Source: Gari tellinella
Taxonomy: Eukaryota; Mollusca; Bivalvia; Cardiida; Psammobiidae
NCBI GenBank assembly: GCA_922989275.2
Contig: OV277868.1
Coordinates: 50,838,216-50,902,215, forward strand
Reading direction: 5' to 3'
DNA: 64,000 nt
Below, piece after piece: positions 9,847-20,940 of the stretch (position 1 is its first letter; each line of letters begins with the position of its first letter). Made by a program: the position numbers and the translations under genes. Under the pieces are notes generated by a model. That model was not told where the DNA came from and did not search any database. It saw nothing but the letters and a program-made list of their open reading frames with translations.

Positions 9847-11964
9847 GAGTTGAAGCTACTACATGTAGCCATGTAATTATATTTCATTGTATTGTAATTA
9901 AATGTTTAAGTATTTTGTAAATTTACATGCATAAATTCAAAAAAAAATTGATAATCAGGGTACCTCCTGTTACTTAAAAATTGATCAAACAGTGTTTCAC
10001 ACTAAATCAATAGCCAACAGCCACAGTTTATCACCTTTAACGAGCTGTGCTTTATTGATAATTGGGTTAACAATAACACCACCCGCTGATAGAAGTGTGC
10101 CTTTGATGTACCGCCAAGATCATGTGTGATCAAGATGCATACTACAAGCCAAAGTATTGTGGCTGTGTAGACATGGCCGTTTTGGTATTTATAAATAATT
10201 ATTGTCGCATGATTTTATCATTAGTTGTATCTAGTAGAATCTTAATGGTTACCAAAAACAATTTGGATGCTGATCCGATGAGATCTGTGTAGTAGTTTTA
10301 CGAGTGACTGTAAGAATCGTACCTTTAATTAATTAAAAAAGAATGGCGAAAGGGGAATGTTGATTTTGATGTACAGTGTAATTAAATAAAAAAAATGTAC
10401 TTGAACTAAAACAGGATAGAAATAATGCAGATAGCAATTAGTTTGTTCATTTTGTTCAGTCTAACATCTATATCTCGAACTCGCGTAATTCGAACTACCC
10501 GGATTTATCTTAGCCATATGTTCGACCGAACCGAGTTCGAGGTATCGAAGTTTAACTGTACTTAAATGTAATCCTTATTCTAAACAGGGTAGAAAGCAAC
10601 AAGTTCTTTATGTTTTTTAAAATGCATACATGTAACATATTTAATAAAGCTACAGCAATAGTTATATCGTATATTCAGTCTTCATTTCATATGTCATTCC
10701 TTCTTAACTGTATCATATTCAATAAATCTATAGAAATATAGTTATATAGTATATTTAGTATTCATTTCATATGTCATCTCTTCTTAAATGTGTCCATGCT
10801 TTTTTCCAGGTTCTTTCTTCATGATCTGTAATTAAAACAGAATATATTCTTGGGTATATCGACCACTCAATCATAACAGACAAATAATCAATTTCAAAAT
10901 AAAGGCGCATTTAATATCTGACCTGACAAATTGCTTCCGATTTTTTAAAATGTATATTTCACGCGCATATTTGTTTATGTATTTTCATCATGGGCTTTTA
11001 GGCCTAACGGTACTACTGTTAATAAAGTTATAAAACTTATTTCAACTAAATTATAAATATTATTCGTTTTAACATATTAATATAATTATAAGGCATAATG
11101 GTCTGTATACATACTTTTCACAAATACACCGCATTTGGTGTGAATATCAAAGGGTTATTTGCTGATGTCAATAATCAAATAGGACTACCGTTAATCCCCT
11201 ATTCACAAGTGGACAGTGTCATGCTGTGAGCGTTAATTGGATATACTCTCGTTTAATAGGTATTAATGACAGAAGTGTGCCGGCAGCCTGTTAAATTGGT
11301 TAAATTTGGTCATCACCTGTATTGATGACTAACAAAAAGTTTCAGGATTATTTTATGTTAATATTTTGTCGTCTGCTTATTTCTAACATTTTAATTTTAA
11401 AACATATCGATTTTATTATAATCGAAATACTACGGAGACTATACATTAAAACGTCAATCACAAATCATTGAGTGGCCGCTAAACACAAGATTTAAATATA
11501 TTCATATGACTTCTTTAGACAATATATATAAATGGTTTTGGCTTATATTTGTTAAATAACTCTTTTTTTTTAAAATTCAAAATTATGGGGCTCACGAAGG
11601 CAGGGTCCCCGTCCCGAGCCCTGGGCACATCTACTTATACATGAATATGCTATATAAGATGATGTGGCAAATGCCTTCAATTACAGTCATTGTCTTTAAG
11701 CGAGCTTAAAGCACAGTCAATTAGCGGCACGTGTGCAACATCGTTATGTGATTACAAAAGCTGATAAATGTGGGAATCGTAGTCCGATATATCATGTAAG
11801 CGCGCCGCATCGCAATGCTTTTATTGGGTGATAATTGGAGCAGTAGATCTATATCGGTTATAAATGAATGTATAGTCGAGTTTTTTTAAATTATAAGGTA
11901 CCTGATAGTTTAATGTAGTAACTAACTTGGATTCTAATAAATTTATCGATATAATTGCCTATAT
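9847..11964. other. Interior of the 4-kb inverted-repeat element
   Basis: AT-rich. No transposase-like frame, no tRNA and no recurring repeat was found. A short GC-rich island near 11590-11625 (GGGTCCCCGTCCCGAGCCC) stands out in composition. Confidence 0.5.
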
Positions 11965-12481
11965 GTGGTAGCTTCAACTCATTTTGCGACCATGGCCAAT
12001 GATAAATATATCTTAAATATATCCATAAACTCATAATATAATACTTATAAATTGATATAAATGCCTACATGTAGTAGATTCAACTCGTTTTGCGACGTGA
12101 CCACATCTCAAACGTTTTGTTGGGCGAATAGTCGATTTGGAGCGGTATGGTTATGATCGGTATTAATGTATATTTGGTCGATTTTTTTACTCCAAATGAT
12201 AAATATATCTTAAATATATCCATAAACTCATAATATAATACTTATAAATTGATATAAATGCCTACATGTAGTAGATTCAACTCGTTTTGCGACGTGACCA
12301 CATCTCAAAAGTTTTGTTGGGTGAATAGTCGATTTGGAGCGGTATGGTTATGATCGGTATTAATGTATATTTGGTCGATTTTTTTTACTCCAAATGATAA
12401 ATATAACTTAAATATATCCATAAACTCATAATATAATATTTATAAATTGATATAAATGCCTATATGTAGTAGATTTAACTC
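11965..12481 (-). repeat. ~197-bp tandem repeat, right arm
   Basis: About 2.5 units, inverse to 8655-9846, each with GCCTACATGTAGTAG, CGTTTTGCGACGTGACCAC and TGTTGGG(T/C)GAATAGTCG. Fewer units than on the left makes the inverted repeats asymmetric. Confidence 0.85.
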
Positions 12482-12563
12482 ATATTTGGTTTTATTGGTA
12501 TCTGTTGGTTACTATTGGTGTCTATTGGGTTTTGTGGGGTGAATCGATGGACCGGCGGGCGGC

Positions 12564-12760
12564 TAGATCAAAACAAAACGCACTAAGCAAAACGATACAC
12601 CACGTGGACTTTGATTGACATGCGACCATCGTCAGCCAATCAGGTTTTACGAAAACAACGTCATCGTCTCGCTTCGCTTGCAGAAGCATTGTTGTCATTA
12701 CGGAGCAATCGGATATATCAGAAAGCTACTGTATTTATATACTATAAAGACAATTTACGT
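12564..12760. promoter_or_regulatory. Candidate promoter segment, right half
   Basis: Contains CCACGTGG (near 12601) and a CCAAT box in CAGCCAATCAGG (near 12633) within single-copy sequence. With 8340-8571 it may have formed one promoter region, perhaps shared by TMEM248 (+) and the putative minus-strand gene, before the 4-kb insertion. This is inference. Confidence 0.3.
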
Positions 12761-13235
12761 TTAGATCTGAATGAAAAGTTTGATTAGAGATAAAACCATA
12801 CTCTTTAACACCTTAATTCGTAACCTTCCAGGGGAACTATTTTCTTTCAATATGCTTGGTGGGCGTTACCCCACGTGGTAGTGGTTAGTTTCACTATTCT
12901 CCGCATGTTAACGGCTTGTTTATCTGATCAAAGACCGAGTGCACTCATGCAATACTTTTTGCGTTAGCACTAAAGAGAGCAATTTGATCCTCTGGTTAGT
13001 ACACTGATGCATCTCAAAAGTAGACAGTACAGTTTTTAGTAAACATTATAGACCCCGAATGCGATGAGACGCTACGATCACACAGGCGTCTTATCAGGGT
13101 AGTCACTGTTTTCTTTGGACATACCATATTAATTGCTCATAAAAATCCTAAGATTTCCAAATTTAGGAATCGTACCTTTAACCAGGAACTAATATATACG
13201 TTCCTGATTTAACCATTTCAGGCTCTATATAACAC

Positions 13236-13311
13236 CATGGAGAAATGACAAATTGTCATTTCTCCATGATAACACCATGGAGGAAGTATACCCGGGTATA
13301 CTTCCTCCATG
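13236..13311. repeat. Two adjacent palindromes with identical tips
   Basis: 13236-13268 is a palindrome around GACAAATTGTC. 13276-13311 is a perfect 36-bp palindrome centred on TACCCGGGTA. Both have CATGGAG at one end and CTCCATG at the other and are separated by ATAACAC; their interiors are unrelated. Confidence 0.8.
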
Positions 13312-13319
13312 ATAACACC

Positions 13320-13395
13320 AATAGTATTATGCAAACAGTTTAGCGTAATATGCGACATCTGATCTGGATCTAAACTGTTTGTCACCCCTCCCTAT
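13320..13395. mobile_element. Family D-type hairpin fragment
   Basis: TGCAAACAGTTTAG pairs with CTAAACTGTTTG around TCTGATCTGGATC. No TTAA ends are visible. Confidence 0.45.
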
Positions 13396-13653
13396 CGTTT
13401 TTACCTAATTGCATGATAAACGCATAAAATTCCAAATATTAAATCCGAAGATTTCGGGAAAAAATCCGTAGGTCCAGAGATATTAAGAAAATTCCGAAGA
13501 TTTTGGAAAAATCTAGAGAAATGGAAGCCCTATTGCTAATTCATTTAAAATGATATGCAGTGATATAAAATCATTCTTTCATATCTATTATGAAATCTTC
13601 ATGCACATGCATAATGGGAAAGTCCAATGCAAATTTATCCAGGCATTAATGTT

Positions 13654-13877
13654 TTAACCCTTTCACTGCCTTAATTACTCCGAGAATGCCTAATTAAAAT
13701 GGTTATTTGCAAACAGTTTGGATTCTGATCAGAAGCCAAGCGGCGTCTGATTAGGATCCAAGCTGTTTGACACTCATTTCAATATTTAAAAATACATAAA
13801 CTTTAAATTTGAAAAATAAAAGCAGACGACATTTGTTTAAAATTGTTCAAAGACGTACGTGACAGTGGAGGGGTTAA
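13654..13877 (+). mobile_element. Family D MITE (TTAA), full length
   Basis: TTAACCCTTTCACTGCC at the left and GGAGGGGTTAA at the right. The stem pairs GCAAACAGTTTGGATTC with the ATCCAAGCTGTTTG side around TCAGAAGC...GGCGTCTGA. The right arm carries AAAGCAGACGACA, which families C and H also have. Confidence 0.75.
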
Positions 13878-15685
13878 GATAAGCTTGCAGTTTGATTATT
13901 TACAGAATTTAACATTGGTCAATTTAGACGCAAGTCAACGACAACAGAGGCTGAGAATCATTTTCAAATTTTATTAAAATTTAAATGATATATTTTTAAC
14001 CACTGGATGCACTGGATTGACACTTAGCTGCTAAGCAGTCTAGGTTATAACACGTCTCCGCCGGTGATCGTTGTTGTGTTGTTTCTGCTAAGGTTTATAG
14101 TCCCGCATAAGCTTTATCAGATGCGTCATCCCATTGTCTCAGGATTGGGACAATGGTCAGCATCATGCCTTTTATTGAGTGGACTTTGCTGTGGTGGCCC
14201 TGATAAGGGCCCTTTGTTGCCGCTGGTCGTCGGGAAGTTGCCGGTGATCGTTTACACATGTATAGCCAACTTATACATAAGTGGTTGTTTAGTGCCTCTG
14301 CATATTGTGGTATCATTCCTGCCTGAATAATTATTCGTGAAATATGTGCGATTGCCATTGAACCCATTAAATTGCTCCATACGTAGATACGCTTTTTTGC
14401 GCCTTTTATATAAGTTGTTCATCCATCGAGGAAAACAATTCCACGTTATGCAGTTTGACAATTTGACTGGAATAATCTTGCACAGATCATAGAAATAGAA
14501 ATAGAGAGATAGTATACAGATCTAATCTGGATAAAATCATATTGAAAGGCAATTAAAGGCAACTTCCCATTTCTCAGTACAAATCGAATTGCATGCATCA
14601 ATCATTCGCGCAAAATTGTGTCGTCTGCTTGGAGCCTTTCAAAGATTTTTCATCGTCATAAAAGTTTAAATCTAGATCTAGATCATAGCAAACAACTATT
14701 GATCAATGCAAACGTATACCAAAGTTGATAGTTAATATAAATCATTGAACTTACAGACAGTCAACCCAAATTTGATTGAATATTAATCGATATTTACAAA
14801 ACTTCAAACAGTTTTGATCCTGATCAGACGACGCATATGCTATGTTTTAAAATCAAAATGAAGATATACAGATCTAGAACATTTTCAGAGCGTTTTAAAA
14901 TACATGTCCGGTTTGGTCATTAGCAAAATAAGAAATGTTATTTTTTTATTTTTTTTTTTTAGACAGTTAACCCTTTCAATTGAAATAGAATTGTGTTTAC
15001 ATTAAAATTAGATATATTTTCGAAATTGAACTCTTTAAGAAGTTACATGCATTTTGCTCTTATTATTATTATTGATCAAGTATCATTACTTTTTGAACAA
15101 CCCTCGTATATGTGGCCTGTGTCGATATTGCGCGGGTGGAAGGCACATCACTATTCAAAAGGGTAGGACTGGTGCGAAATTATTTGGGTTCGAATCATCA
15201 TGGGACGAAACGGGTTAACAAATCAAGCGTGACAATCAACGTCACAAAGTTTTTAGCTGTCACGCTTTACACGAATGCTGTTGATGTTTGAAAGAAGTGT
15301 CTCTAACATCATGTAAGATGTTAATTTTGCGAACAATTTGTTGACGTACCATTACACGAAGTCTGGATAACAACTCGAACACCGATATACTGAAAGGTAC
15401 AGTAATATTTAACGAATTAAGTTGAAGTAAACTGAAACGCCTTCTGTTTTCGCTGTTCTAGTCCATGTTGATTTTGTTGACGTGATGGTTATGTAGGCCA
15501 CGAGCATCATCTATGACTGAAGCGAGTCTGTAAACCCTTTCATCAATTTTTAACACCACCCTTCACCATAGCTTTATTTCAAGTGTCTAAGAAATGTGGT
15601 TGCTTAGAGAAGGATGAAGGTTCTGTAGTCTCATTAATGAACCCCTGGATTGACATGCTAATTTTGTGACAGTTGTCGTCCCTCA
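13878..15685. other. Intergenic, nothing firmly recognised
   Basis: No convincing gene. A degenerate family A end lies near 14370-14440 (ACGTAGATACGCTTTTTTGC). Overlapping frames at 14.06-14.46 kb have no recognisable protein character. Confidence 0.5.
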
Positions 15686-15703
15686 GGTACTGTGAGGAGG
15701 ATG

Positions 15704-18208
15704 TGTGTACAGGAGACCCTCCAGCAACAGCGAAAAGTTAGAGGGATTGTTAACCCTTTCCCTTATAGAAGCGACTTTTAACACATTCATTTTATTCATC
15801 CGCTGAAGAAAATAGTTCCAAATTATACCGTAGTGAATATGTGTCATATTTAATACTTTCCTTATTCTAGCAGTTAATAGCTTAAAGTAGGCTGAAAGTA
15901 GGGCGCATTCTGCTTTACTTTCAACCTGCTTTAAGTAGTCACATACCTTCAATACTAGAAACAATGCTATCAGGTAAAGGGTTAAGGTGTGTAGCTGACA
16001 AGAACTTTCAGGACGTGATAGTGGTTGGAGACTTCAACTACCCTAACATAGACTGGGATAATTGCGTAGCAACAGATAGTGACCTCTCAGATAGTGATTA
16101 CTTCACAGAGTGCTTAAAGGATTGCTTTTTCACTCAGCATGTCAGCAAACCGACACGATACAGAGGAGATCAGAGGCCATCTATTCTAGATTTAGTGCTC
16201 ACAAACCAAGAGAATGTGATTAAGGACTTGCAGTACGGAGCACCACTTGGCAACAGTGACCACTGTACACTAACTTTTGAATATGTTTGCAAAGCAGAAA
16301 TTGTGAATACCAAAACTGTAAAGTATAGATATGACAAGGGGGATTATAATGGCATTAGGGATGTGATTTCGAGTGTTGAATGGGAAACAGAACTCCAGGA
16401 AAAAAGTACACAAGAAGCATGGGATTACTTTAGTGATAAACTAGAGACAGCAATGCAGACCTTCATACCTACTCATAGTACTGGCGGCAAACGAAAACTG
16501 AAACGACAATCCTACATGGACAGGGAGGGAATGAGACTCATCAAAAAGAAACAAAGGAAATGGAAACTGTATACAGAAACACAAGACCTACATGACCAGC
16601 AAAACTACTGCACAGCTAGAAATAAATTGAGAAACCACACTAGGAACATACGCAAAAAGTTTGAAGAATCTTTAGCAGCGGAAGTAAAAACTAACCCCAA
16701 GGCATTCTGGAAATATTCGAAATCAAAACTGACAGTGAAAAGTGGTGTAAGCGAACTAAAAGACAGTGATGGTGCTATTCATAGCGATGATAAGGCGAAA
16801 GCAGAAGTATTGAACAACTTTTTCTGTAACGTTTTCACTAAGGAAGATACAGAAAATGTGCCAAACATGGAGGAGAAATCACATGGAAATGACATCTCCG
16901 ACACAGACATTACAGAAGAGGCCATTCTTAAGCACCTACAGAACTTGAATGTCAGCAAATCAGACGGGTTCCACCCTAGAGTGCTAAAGGAGATCACACC
17001 AAGCATCACTGCCCCGCTGCAAATCATCTTCAGGAGGTCCCTTGACTCAGGACAGCTACCTACGTAGTGGAAGCAGGGAAAGGTCACACCAATCCATAAA
17101 AAGGGTGATAGGAGTACTCCTGGGAATTACAGACCAGTAAGCCTTACGTCTGTGCTCTGTAAAATCATGGAATCAATAGTTAGAGAGGCCTTGATGGGAT
17201 ATATGACGAAAAATGGACTTTTCTGCGACGAGCAGCACGGCTTTGTGCCCGGGCGATCTTGCATGACCCAGCTTTTAGTTTGCATCGACGATTGGACTGC
17301 AGCATTGGACAGAGGAGACCCGCTAGACACTGTGTACCTCGACTTCAAAAAAGCCTTTGATACTGTACCCCACATAAGACTCATTAGAAAACTTGAAAGT
17401 TATGGCATTAAAGGAAAGTTACAGAGATGGATTGCAAACTTTCTCCAAGATCGTTCGCAAAGAGTCTCAATCAATGGTCAGGCATCCAGTTGGGTAGATG
17501 TACCAAGTGGAATTCCACAGGGCAGTGTCCTAGGCCCGATCCTGTTTGTCCTGTTCATCAATGACTTGCCAGATGCAGTAAACAGTGTTACTCGAATCTT
17601 CACCGACGACACAAAATTATATGGCAGAGTAGCAACAGACGCAGACCGAGAGAAGCTGCAAAACGACATTGAAAGACTATCCGACTGGTCAGACGAGTGG
17701 CTCATGCAATTCAACACCAGCAAATGCAGTATTATGCACCTGGGCAGATGTAATCCCGAGCACAGCTACCAAATGCGCGACAACGAAGGGCGGCACAGAC
17801 AGCTGGAAGTCACCAAACTGGAGAAGGACCTTGGGGTTCATGTTGATAACCAACTGACATTCCACTAGCACGTAAATACTGCAGTAGGCAAGGCCAACAG
17901 AGTTCTTGGGATGATTAAAAGAACATTTGCCAGTCATAAAGAAACTGTACACCACTATGGTCCGGCCAATTCTAGAATACGGGAATGCAGCACGTATACA
18001 GCAATATGCAGGTGACACTGACAAATTGGAAAGGGTGCAAAGAAGGGCCACCAAACTATGCACAGAGCTAAGAGAACTGCCATACGAAGAGCGCCTAAAA
18101 AGACTTAAGTTGCCATCCCTGTACTATCGCAGAGAAAGAGGCGACATGATTCAGACATTTAAAATCATGACAAGGAAAAGACAGGGTTGATCAGAACAAG
18201 CTGCTACC
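15704..18208 (+). pseudogene. Non-LTR retrotransposon (CR1/jockey-like LINE), decayed
   Basis: Remains of an endonuclease plus reverse transcriptase protein. The endonuclease begins with VYRRPSSNSEKLEG at 15704, is interrupted by a MITE (15750-15985) and resumes with VVGDFNYPNIDWDN; GNSDHCTLTF is the SDH motif. The RT contains LDFKKAFDTVPH and GIPQGSVLGPILFVLFINDL, and FTDDTKLY at the catalytic site, usually FADD, with both aspartates kept. In-frame TAG stops at 17065-17067 and 17866-17868 and a frameshift near 17935 inactivate it. A C-terminal segment in another frame (17927-18190) has the usual LINE tail. The 5' end is truncated at about 15.68 kb. Clade assignment is by motif only. Confidence 0.85.
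15750..15985 (+). mobile_element. Family A MITE inserted in the LINE endonuclease
   Basis: TTAACCCTTTCCC to GGTAAAGGGTTAA, with the A hairpin slightly shortened. Removing the element and one TTAA restores a continuous LINE reading frame across the junction, so TTAA is the duplicated target. Confidence 0.9.
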
Positions 18209-18873
18209 TAAATCCAACATTTTCTCACTCATTTTAGCACTAAAATCCTATGCCGTATACGAGCCTCCTTCAACTGGCTGAAGATTATGCTTGGTAATAG
18301 GTGGTTTACATGCGCAGTGGGGTTCGGGAAATTCTAGGTGTTAAAGTACAGCCACCCGTGCCTTGAAGGCATTGAGGCTATCCGCATCGACCATGTCAGG
18401 GGGTAGTGCCTTCCAGTCCCGTATTGTTCGAGGGAAGAAAGACATCTTCCTGGCATCGATGCGGGTAGTCAGGAGCTTGAAGGCACGACTGTGGTCATGG
18501 CGGGTCTTGCGGTTAAGGGGTTCAAGCCTATTGTCCTTGGTGATCGCAACAATATTTCTGTCTATCTTGTATAGCATACACAGCCTGGTATCTTTTCTCC
18601 TATTTTGCAAGGATCTCCAGTTCAGTGTGTGAAGCATTGTACTGACACTAGATGTGTTGCGTTGTCGATTCATGACATATCTGGCTGCCCGTCGCTGAAC
18701 CATTTCGACTTTATGTATATTTGTTTCTGTATATGGGTCCCACTATTACTACTTAATAGAAACGTCACAAAGATTTGACACGATTAATGGGTAGTGACAC
18801 CATAGGGTTAACCGTTTAATGCAGAAATAAAGATGTTACATTTTGAAATAGTCTCCCTTTATCTGGAGCCCTG
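18200..18873. mobile_element. Family E MITE split by a LINE fragment
   Basis: The left half (AAATCCAACATTTTCTCACT, ending CCTATG at about 18251) and the right half (ACTATTACTACTTAATAG through CTTTATCTGGAGCCCTG) are separated by about 490 bp of minus-strand LINE. The left terminus is missing; it abuts the end of the 15.7-18.2 kb LINE. Confidence 0.6.
18252..18741 (-). pseudogene. LINE 3' fragment (reverse transcriptase C-terminal tail)
   Basis: On the minus strand an open frame from about 18741 to 18341 encodes DPYTETNIHKVEMVQRRAAR, then RRKDTRLCMLYKI and a final PPDMVDADSLNAFKARVAVL before the stop. This is the arrangement of jockey/CR1-type ORF2 C-termini. The remaining ~90 bp is 3' UTR. 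It is 5'-truncated, as LINE insertions usually are, and differs from the tail of the LINE at 15.7-18.2 kb, so it is a second family. Confidence 0.75.
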
Positions 18874-20390
18874 TCAGGAATCGTGGTTCTTTAAATGATT
18901 GGGCATGATAAAAAAAAAGAGTATAGTACCTAGTTATATAATAGTCTACTTTATAATCTAATCACCGCTCAGCAGACTGTACATTCTAGTAGTACTACTA
19001 GTACCGGCTCAGACCCTTTACAGGTACCCATTTTAATGCCCTGGATGGGGAGGAGCAATTCGAGGTGCATATTTTTTCGGACAGCTCAGCTCAGTTTCCA
19101 ACAGTTTACATCACCATCATCATCATCGGTATTTAGATGCAGGTGCACGACCGTCATCCACATCGTGACCCCCTTCCAGGTAGCTGGCTGAGTCTGCACA
19201 TATAGAAAATCTCTTATTTGACCTCCATACACAGGCGCGTCTTGAGGTCTTGAACATTGGGGCGGCGGAATTGGTGTACGCACTCTTACTAGGGGGGTCC
19301 GGGGGGCATGCTCCCCCGGGAAAATTTTATTTCTAGATGGTCTCTGCTGCATTCTGAGGGTGTTTCCAGCATTCCAAACAGGTATAAGGCGAACATAATT
19401 CTATGCAAAAAATGACTCCAAATGACCCCAAATTATTAATCTAAGATAACATTTAATTAGGCAGGTTGCCTTTAAGTATTGGGCCTGACTTATGAACACT
19501 GGATCAAGTGGGAACATACAATAATTTAGGAACCAGGGGTCCGCCTTAGGAAACGCCGTACGACAAAAATGGCCGTACGTCAGAACGTTACCTTACATAC
19601 AACTTCTGATTTCTCCATCTAATCATGTATTTATTTGGAATCGTTGCAGACCCTGTGCATAGGACTCCTGTAAGCGTCCCTGATCTAGGTGTACATTGTC
19701 TGCTACAGCTTAAGTGACAAACAGTGTAGACAGCAACATCTCTCTAGTCGGATTTACACTGCTTGCATATGACAAATGTAATTCCTTTAAAAATAACTGT
19801 TCATAAATTAAGCATACAATCATATTGTGAATCTTTCACATTAATAATCTGGTTTTTCTTCTATAATCTTCAAATTAAGTGAAGAGAGGCAGGCAGACAG
19901 TTTTTTTTTTTATCATAATCATAATGAAGCCACGAATGGGACTTGAACCACTGTGGGTTAAATGAACGTAGTTCAGGCGATTTCTTCCCCAATGAGCGTT
20001 TTGGAAACTTAAACTCGTGAGGTTGGTTAGCTACAGACATGTTGAAGAAACTCAAAAGAGTGAACGAAACAATATTGCTTACATTTTTCTTCATTTTTCT
20101 CGAGTAATAACAATTTTCACAGTTTTTAGTCTCATTAAAATATCACACAAACAGTTCAAGCACTGACCACCCGTCTTCATAGGCCACTCAGCTATAGGGG
20201 ATTAACAGTTTATTGCCAATTAAAGATAACGATGCTATCGGCGATCGCATGTAACGTTTTGCAATACACGTGTCATAAAGTGGTTACGTAATCGCTGAAT
20301 CTGGCCTTCGCTCAGCCACTTAAACAGAAATATTTTGGTTTTGACAAATTTACGGGGAAAAAAATCGCTGTTGCTTGCTGAATTATTGGG
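18874..20390. other. No gene recognised; one GC-rich island
   Basis: Mostly featureless. 19250-19325 is a GC-rich patch with GGGGGGCATGCTCCCCC, a palindrome that looks transposon-derived. The frame crossing it has a composition typical of repeats. A weak hairpin lies around 19650-19750. Confidence 0.4.
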
Positions 20391-20429
20391 GCGGCGGTTG
20401 CCGCCCCAGGAGCGGCGCCTCTGATACAG

Positions 20430-20545
20430 GGCTTCTGCAGGGGTCTTCCTCCACCTGTAATTAGCTGGACGTTGTGATATGACTGAAATATTGTTATAAG
20501 CGATGTAAATTCATATAAATCAAATCCATACATCCCTATCAAATT
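20430..20545 (+). mobile_element. SINE 3' fragment
   Basis: Carries GGTCTTCCTCCACCTGTAAT, TAGCTGGACGTTGTGATATG and GCGATGTAAA, matching the 3' half of the SINEs at 20690 and 57597. Confidence 0.6.
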
Positions 20546-20596
20546 TACTTTGGACTTCCTTTTGGTGCTACTTTCACCCAAATTGGACAGAAATGT

Positions 20597-20690
20597 TAGA
20601 TAAATTAGCTCCATTATAGCCTATTTCTAGTTGTGAAGACAGGTGATTACTTAATCCATTACCGCGATAACCTGTTTCTAGTTGTGAGGA
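20597..20690 (+). repeat. Detached units of the 50-bp satellite
   Basis: Two degenerate units (TAGCCTATTTCTAGTTGTGA; AACCTGTTTCTAGTTGTGAG), separated from the main array by a SINE. Confidence 0.6.
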
Positions 20691-20940
20691 CTGACTAACA
20701 TCACTAAGCTCCTCACCGCTGTGAGTTCGAATCCCAGTAGGGTCGTTCGAATTTTTCATGTGGGGAAGCCTTCCAGCTGGCTTGCGGAAGGTCGGTGGTT
20801 CTACCCAGTTGCCGATTTATGCCTAAACAGTGCATAAAGGACTTCTGGGATCTTCCTCCACCTATGATTAGCTGGACGTCGCGATATATGACTGAATACT
20901 GTTGAAAGCGACGTAAAATCAAAACATTTAATCAAATCAA
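20690..20940 (+). mobile_element. tRNA-derived SINE, bivalve type, in the satellite
   Basis: A tRNA-like B box (GAGTTCGAATCCC) is followed by a body with GCGGAAGGTCGGTGGTTCTA and GATCTTCCTCCACC, and a tail GACGTCGCGATATATGACTG...GCGACGTAAAA. This is the layout of SINEs common in bivalve genomes. It splits the satellite, and a similar copy is at 57597-57835. Confidence 0.65.

Larger units (their letters stand above)
8583..12553. mobile_element. Large non-autonomous DNA transposon with long, satellite-bearing inverted repeats
   Basis: The ends are inverted copies: GGTCCGTCGATTCACCCC at the left and its near complement at the right, then some 50 bp more of matching sequence (CACAAAACCCAATAGACACC). 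Inside each end lies a tandem ~197-bp repeat in opposite orientation, five good units plus one degenerate on the left and about 2.5 on the right. The 2.1-kb interior has no ORF above background, so the element must be mobilised in trans. Long TIRs and a 10-bp flanking repeat fit a Mutator-like element, but without a transposase this is inference. Confidence 0.65.

Noticed and set aside
14064..14461. Overlapping frames on both strands as a gene
   Set aside because: No recognisable motif, mutual overlap and no splice context.
16779..17723. Minus-strand frames within the LINE
   Set aside because: Antisense to clear reverse transcriptase motifs.
19086..19352. Minus-strand frame over the GC-rich island (KIFPGEHAPRTPL)
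   Set aside because: Composition and palindromic DNA suggest a transposon-derived repeat, not a host protein.
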